A stretch of 64,000 nucleotides of DNA from Martinezella rhizogenes (GTDB lineage Bacteria > Pseudomonadota > Alphaproteobacteria > Rhizobiales > Rhizobiaceae), in the NCBI RefSeq assembly GCF_007002745.1, contig NZ_SGNY01000002.1, forward strand, positions 620,001-684,000, written 5' to 3'. The notes beneath the pieces are model-generated. The model ran no database searches, was not told where the DNA came from, and worked only from the letters and a program-made list of their open reading frames with translations. Below, in pieces: positions 61,189 through 64,000 of this stretch (its first letter is position 1; the number at the start of each line of letters is the position of its first letter). The translations under genes were made by a program, and so were the position numbers.

Positions 61189-62115
61189 ATGGAGTTGAAA
61201 ACCTTGGTTTCCGTTTCGATTGTCATTCCCGTTCGCAACGGCGAGCGTTACATCGTGGAAGCGATCGAAAGCGTCCTGCTTCAGGGCGAGACCATCCGCG
61301 AGGTGCTGGTGGTTGATGACGGCTCCACCGATACCACCGCGCAGAAGGTGGAAGGTTTTTCCGATCCACGGGTCAAATTGCTCGCCCGGCCGCAGGGCCG
61401 GCAGGGCGTTTCCGCCGTGCGCAATTTCGGCCTGTCGCAGGCACGCGGCGAATGGACGATGTTTCTCGATGCCGACGACCGGCTGAAGCCGGATGCCATC
61501 GCCGCTCTTTGCGCCGGTATCTCCGGCCCTGACGTCGTTGCCGTCTATGGCGATTATGAGCGCATCGACGAAAACGGCGCCAAGATCGGCCGGCGCAATC
61601 TCATCCGCCGCCGTGAAAAACCTGACGGTTTCATCCTCCAGCCGCTGCTGGGCGGGAACTTCATCGTCAATGGCGGCATCATGTTGGTCAGGACCCGCAT
61701 CTTTCAGGATTTCGGCGGTTTCGACGAGACATTGCGTTATGCGGAAGACTGGTATGGCTGGTGCAGGCTCGCCGCCGCCGGCCGCTTTGTCTATCTGCCC
61801 GGCTGCCATGTTCTCGATTACCGGGTGCACCGGACGAGCGTGATGATGAACCGGCTTTTGACCTTCCGGGACTGCGAGCCGGCCATCGAGGCGGTGTTTT
61901 CCGACCCCGCCATCGTCGCCGCCATTTCCCCGCAGGAACTGCGGCGGCTTCGCCACAAATCCGAAAACCACATGAATGCCTATACCGTGGCGCAGGCTTT
62001 CCGCGCCCGCCGTTACCGCGAGGCCTTTAAGGCACTTGCCGATACGCTCATTCATCGCCCCCGCCAAAGCCTCAGGGCCGTCGTTTTTTCCGCCGCAGCG
62101 CTTGCCGGTATTTAG
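61189..62115 (+). CDS. glycosyltransferase family 2
   Basis: A 308-residue inverting glycosyltransferase. The GT-2 motifs are VSIVIPVRNGERYIVEAIES near residue 8 (as VSIVIPVRNGERYI), VDDGSTD near 41 and DADDRLKP near 92 as the metal-binding motif. The C-terminal half contains ETLRYAEDWYGWCRLA near residue 178, the acceptor-binding ED(Y/W) region. It is divergent from the GH10 gene and nine bases before the next glycosyltransferase. Confidence 0.9.
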   Translation: MELKTLVSVSIVIPVRNGERYIVEAIESVLLQGETIREVLVVDDGSTDTTAQKVEGFSDPRVKLLARPQGRQGVSAVRNFGLSQARGEWTMFLDADDRLKPDAIAALCAGISGPDVVAVYGDYERIDENGAKIGRRNLIRRREKPDGFILQPLLGGNFIVNGGIMLVRTRIFQDFGGFDETLRYAEDWYGWCRLAAAGRFVYLPGCHVLDYRVHRTSVMMNRLLTFRDCEPAIEAVFSDPAIVAAISPQELRRLRHKSENHMNAYTVAQAFRARRYREAFKALADTLIHRPRQSLRAVVFSAAALAGI

Positions 62116-62123
62116 GAGTTTCC

Positions 62124-63068
62124 ATGCCCGAGATCATGCCGGAAGCGGTGGTGTGCATTCCCAGTTTCCGCCGGCCCGAAGGCCTGCGAAAGACGCTTTT
62201 GTCGCTGGCGGCCCAGAAGGTCGATTTTCCCTTCGCCATCGTCGTGGTCGACAATGATGGCGCAGGCCAGCAGGGCCTTGCCGTGGCGCGTGCGTTTTTT
62301 GGTGAAAGCGGCATGGCCGGCCAGACGCTGGTGGAGCCGACACAGGGCAATTGTTACGCCATCAATACCGCCTTCCGCACCGCCCGGCAGAGCTATCCGT
62401 CCGCTCAATGGTTCCTGATGATCGATGATGACGAGGCCGCCTCCCCCGTCTGGCTCGCCGAAATGGTGTCGGCGGCCAAGTCCTTCGGCGCCGATATCGT
62501 CGGCGGACCGGTCAACCGCGAATTCGACGCACCCGCGCCAAAGGCGGTGCTGTCACATCCGCTGTTCGGCTCCATCGAAGCGCCAACCGGTCCCGTCGAA
62601 CAGATCCACGGATCGGGCAATTGTCTGATTTCTCGGAAAGTTTTTGAGAGCTTGCCGAAACCGGAATTCGACGTGCGGTTCAATTTCCTCGGCGGCGGCG
62701 ATATGGATTTCTTCACCCGCTGCCGCAAGGCAGGTTTCAAATTCGCCTGGAGCGCTCAGGCCCTCATCATCGAATATGTGCCGGAAAACCGCATGGCGCC
62801 GCGCTGGATCATGGAGCGCTCGCTCAGAACCGGCATCATCAATTACAGCATCGACCGCGCTCGCCGTCCCGGCCTCAAGGGCGGATTGCTGCTTGCCGCC
62901 AAGAACGTCGTCAGCCTCGGGCTGTCGCTTATCCGCGCCGTTGCCGCTTTCCTGAAAACCGGGGCGCTGCTGCCCGCCACCCATCCGCCGCTGATGTCCC
63001 TCGGCCGCGTGATGGCAAGCCTGGGCATCACGCTCACGCCCTATAAGGCGCCGGTGAAAAAGACCTGA
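62124..63068 (+). CDS. glycosyltransferase family 2-like
   Basis: A 314-residue glycosyltransferase. VVCIPSFRRPEGLRKTLLSL near residue 9, VVVDNDG near 40 and LMIDDDEAASP near 97 are the nucleotide- and metal-binding motifs. GGGDMDFFTRCRKAGFKFAW near residue 190 is the acceptor-side motif. The end is hydrophobic (LLLAAKNVVSLGLSLIRAVA) and may associate with the membrane. GGAG precedes the start, nine bases after the previous gene, so both are on one transcript. Confidence 0.88.
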   Translation: MPEIMPEAVVCIPSFRRPEGLRKTLLSLAAQKVDFPFAIVVVDNDGAGQQGLAVARAFFGESGMAGQTLVEPTQGNCYAINTAFRTARQSYPSAQWFLMIDDDEAASPVWLAEMVSAAKSFGADIVGGPVNREFDAPAPKAVLSHPLFGSIEAPTGPVEQIHGSGNCLISRKVFESLPKPEFDVRFNFLGGGDMDFFTRCRKAGFKFAWSAQALIIEYVPENRMAPRWIMERSLRTGIINYSIDRARRPGLKGGLLLAAKNVVSLGLSLIRAVAAFLKTGALLPATHPPLMSLGRVMASLGITLTPYKAPVKKT

Positions 63069-63092
63069 TATTCCTCATTACGGGTGCCCGTA

Positions 63093-63350
63093 TCAGCCCA
63101 GCGTTTTTTCCCTGCCCAGCGAAAGCGCATTCATGCGTTTCTGGAAACCGAGGGAAGAAAAGACGGCGGCAAGAATGAGAAGCGGAACGAGAACCGGCCA
63201 CAAGAAACAAAGCACGATACCGGTCACCCGGTAAAAATCCCAATCCCTGTCGCGGCGAGCGCCTTCAATGTAGGTCATGGCGAGAGAGGTAACAGTGCCA
63301 ATCCCATAAACAAAAAGAGAAATGGACGTAATGACCATCGCTGCCCTCAA
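63093..63350 (-). CDS. small membrane protein of unknown function
   Basis: An 85-residue protein with two hydrophobic segments (AMVITSISLFVYGIGTVTSLA and VTGIVLCFLWPVLVPLLILA, quoted in part) separated by the charged loop EGARRDRDWDFYR. A start four codons later (63338) is possible. It converges on the glycosyltransferase operon. No family is recognised. Confidence 0.55.
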   Translation of the reverse strand: MRAAMVITSISLFVYGIGTVTSLAMTYIEGARRDRDWDFYRVTGIVLCFLWPVLVPLLILAAVFSSLGFQKRMNALSLGREKTLG

Positions 63351-63537
63351 ATATCTCTGATTCGAATAAATTTATAATATTTTCCCAGTGTAGCGCCGTT
63401 GCGCGCAGTTGCAACGAATTTCAGCGGCAAGGCGCATCGTTTCAATACGTTAGGGTGATCTCATATAGACTGGCGCTCGCGGCTCTCAAAAAATCCGCTG
63501 CGCAATCAAACATGCGGATGGCAAAACCGCCGCTTCG

Positions 63538-64000
63538 TCAGCGTCCCGAAGCCCGGTAGCTGTGCTTCAGAAGCGAATATATAGCGATCGGATTGGTCAG
63601 CAGGTAACGTTTGCCAAGGCGTCTCGGCTCAAGCATCGCCCTGTAGAGCCATTCCAGCCCCATATCCTGCATCCATTGCGGCGCGCGGCTGTTTTTACCG
63701 GCGAGAAAATCGAACAGGCCACCGCAGGTCTTGACCACGGCAACGCCGGAAAGCCTGTCCAGATTGCGCGAGACGAAGCGTTGCTCCAGCGGAATTCCGA
63801 AGCCAACCCAGAGAATATCGGTCTGCGCTGCCACGACATCGGCAAGGATCGCCTCTTCTTCGTCCCGGCTGAAATAACCGTTGCGCCGCCCGGAAAAAAC
63901 CAGACGCGGATAAAGCCTCTGCATTTCCTCGACTGCGGCGCGGTTGACCTCTTCGGAGCCACCGAGGAAATAAAACCGCGCACCCGTCTCTTCGGCCCGG
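63538..64000 (-). CDS. WecG/TagA/CpsF-family glycosyltransferase (5' end outside window)
   Basis: The reading frame is open to the window edge, so at least the last 154 residues are visible. FYFLGGSEEVNRAAVEEMQ, then RRNGYF and DILWVGFGIPLEQRF are typical of this family, followed by VVKTCGGLFDFLAGKNSRAPQWM and GLEWLYRAMLEPRRLGKRYL, here shortened to CGGLFDFLAGKNSRAP and GLEWLYRAMLEPRRLGKRY. Family members transfer N-acetylmannosamine or related sugars onto lipid-linked intermediates early in polysaccharide assembly. It extends the polysaccharide cluster beyond the window. Confidence 0.92.
   Translation of the reverse strand, partial: RAEETGARFYFLGGSEEVNRAAVEEMQRLYPRLVFSGRRNGYFSRDEEEAILADVVAAQTDILWVGFGIPLEQRFVSRNLDRLSGVAVVKTCGGLFDFLAGKNSRAPQWMQDMGLEWLYRAMLEPRRLGKRYLLTNPIAIYSLLKHSYRASGR

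Noticed and set aside
1-64000. CRISPR arrays, IS elements with transposase, prophage genes
   Set aside because: No regularly spaced direct repeats of CRISPR type and no transposase, integrase or phage structural genes were found in either strand.

Overview
The window reads as a piece of the main chromosome of an alphaproteobacterium of the Rhizobiaceae, most likely an Agrobacterium. The strongest pointer is the locus at 42.7-49.0 kb: a periplasmic sugar-binding protein, a two-ATPase-domain sugar ABC protein, a permease, a GguC-type protein and a divergent LysR regulator. This is the arrangement known as chvE-gguA-gguB-gguC with gbpR. Supporting signs are a BacA/SbmA transporter, dense palindromic intergenic repeats of rhizobial type, high G+C coding sequence and a DUF1127-like peptide beside a GcvA-type LysR gene. 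The species assignment is inference from gene content and order; no search was run.

Layout. 0-6.3 kb: the tail of an unknown gene, bacA, an MFS transporter, map, a luciferase-like monooxygenase and bdhA. 6.4-24.3 kb: a purine-to-ureide catabolic region. The forward half holds xdhA-xdhB-xdhC, a LysR regulator, puuD (urate to 5-hydroxyisourate) and guaD (guanine to xanthine), then a TauE/SafE permease and an lldD-like flavoenzyme. A TetR/SMR efflux pair and a D,D-carboxypeptidase follow. The reverse half is a tight operon puuE-uraD-[mntA-hepT]-allA-uraH-metallophosphoesterase. Together these genes can take guanine and xanthine through urate, 5-hydroxyisourate, OHCU and allantoin to ureidoglycolate products. 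A HepT/MntA toxin-antitoxin pair sits inside the reverse operon.

24.5-34.7 kb: a 2H-phosphoesterase-like DUF1045 protein, a FAD oxidase and an MnmD methyltransferase transcribed divergently from overlapping start codons (a split MnmC), a 1232-residue hybrid histidine kinase, a DEAD-box helicase, a DMT exporter and a DoxX protein. 35-42.5 kb: an L,D-transpeptidase lipoprotein, a second DMT exporter, and a compact operon of circularly permuted ATP-grasp, alpha-E, transglutaminase-like and methyltransferase proteins. That operon is the best candidate here for a poorly described biochemical system. GNAT, VOC and histidine-phosphatase genes follow.

42.7-50.6 kb: the chvE/ggu/gbpR locus, a small J-domain-like protein, a small membrane protein and a MarR regulator. 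51.2-51.9 kb: tRNA-Arg(CCG) followed by the frameshifted remains of a BrnT/BrnA toxin-antitoxin pair. 52-55.6 kb: a chemoreceptor and an MFS transporter. 55.8-64 kb: a polysaccharide cluster with an O-antigen-polymerase-like protein, a GNAT-like protein, three glycosyltransferases, a Tat-exported GH10 glycosidase coupled to one of them, and a WecG/TagA/CpsF glycosyltransferase cut by the window end. At least seven palindromic repeat units lie between genes, one of them splitting xdhB from xdhC.
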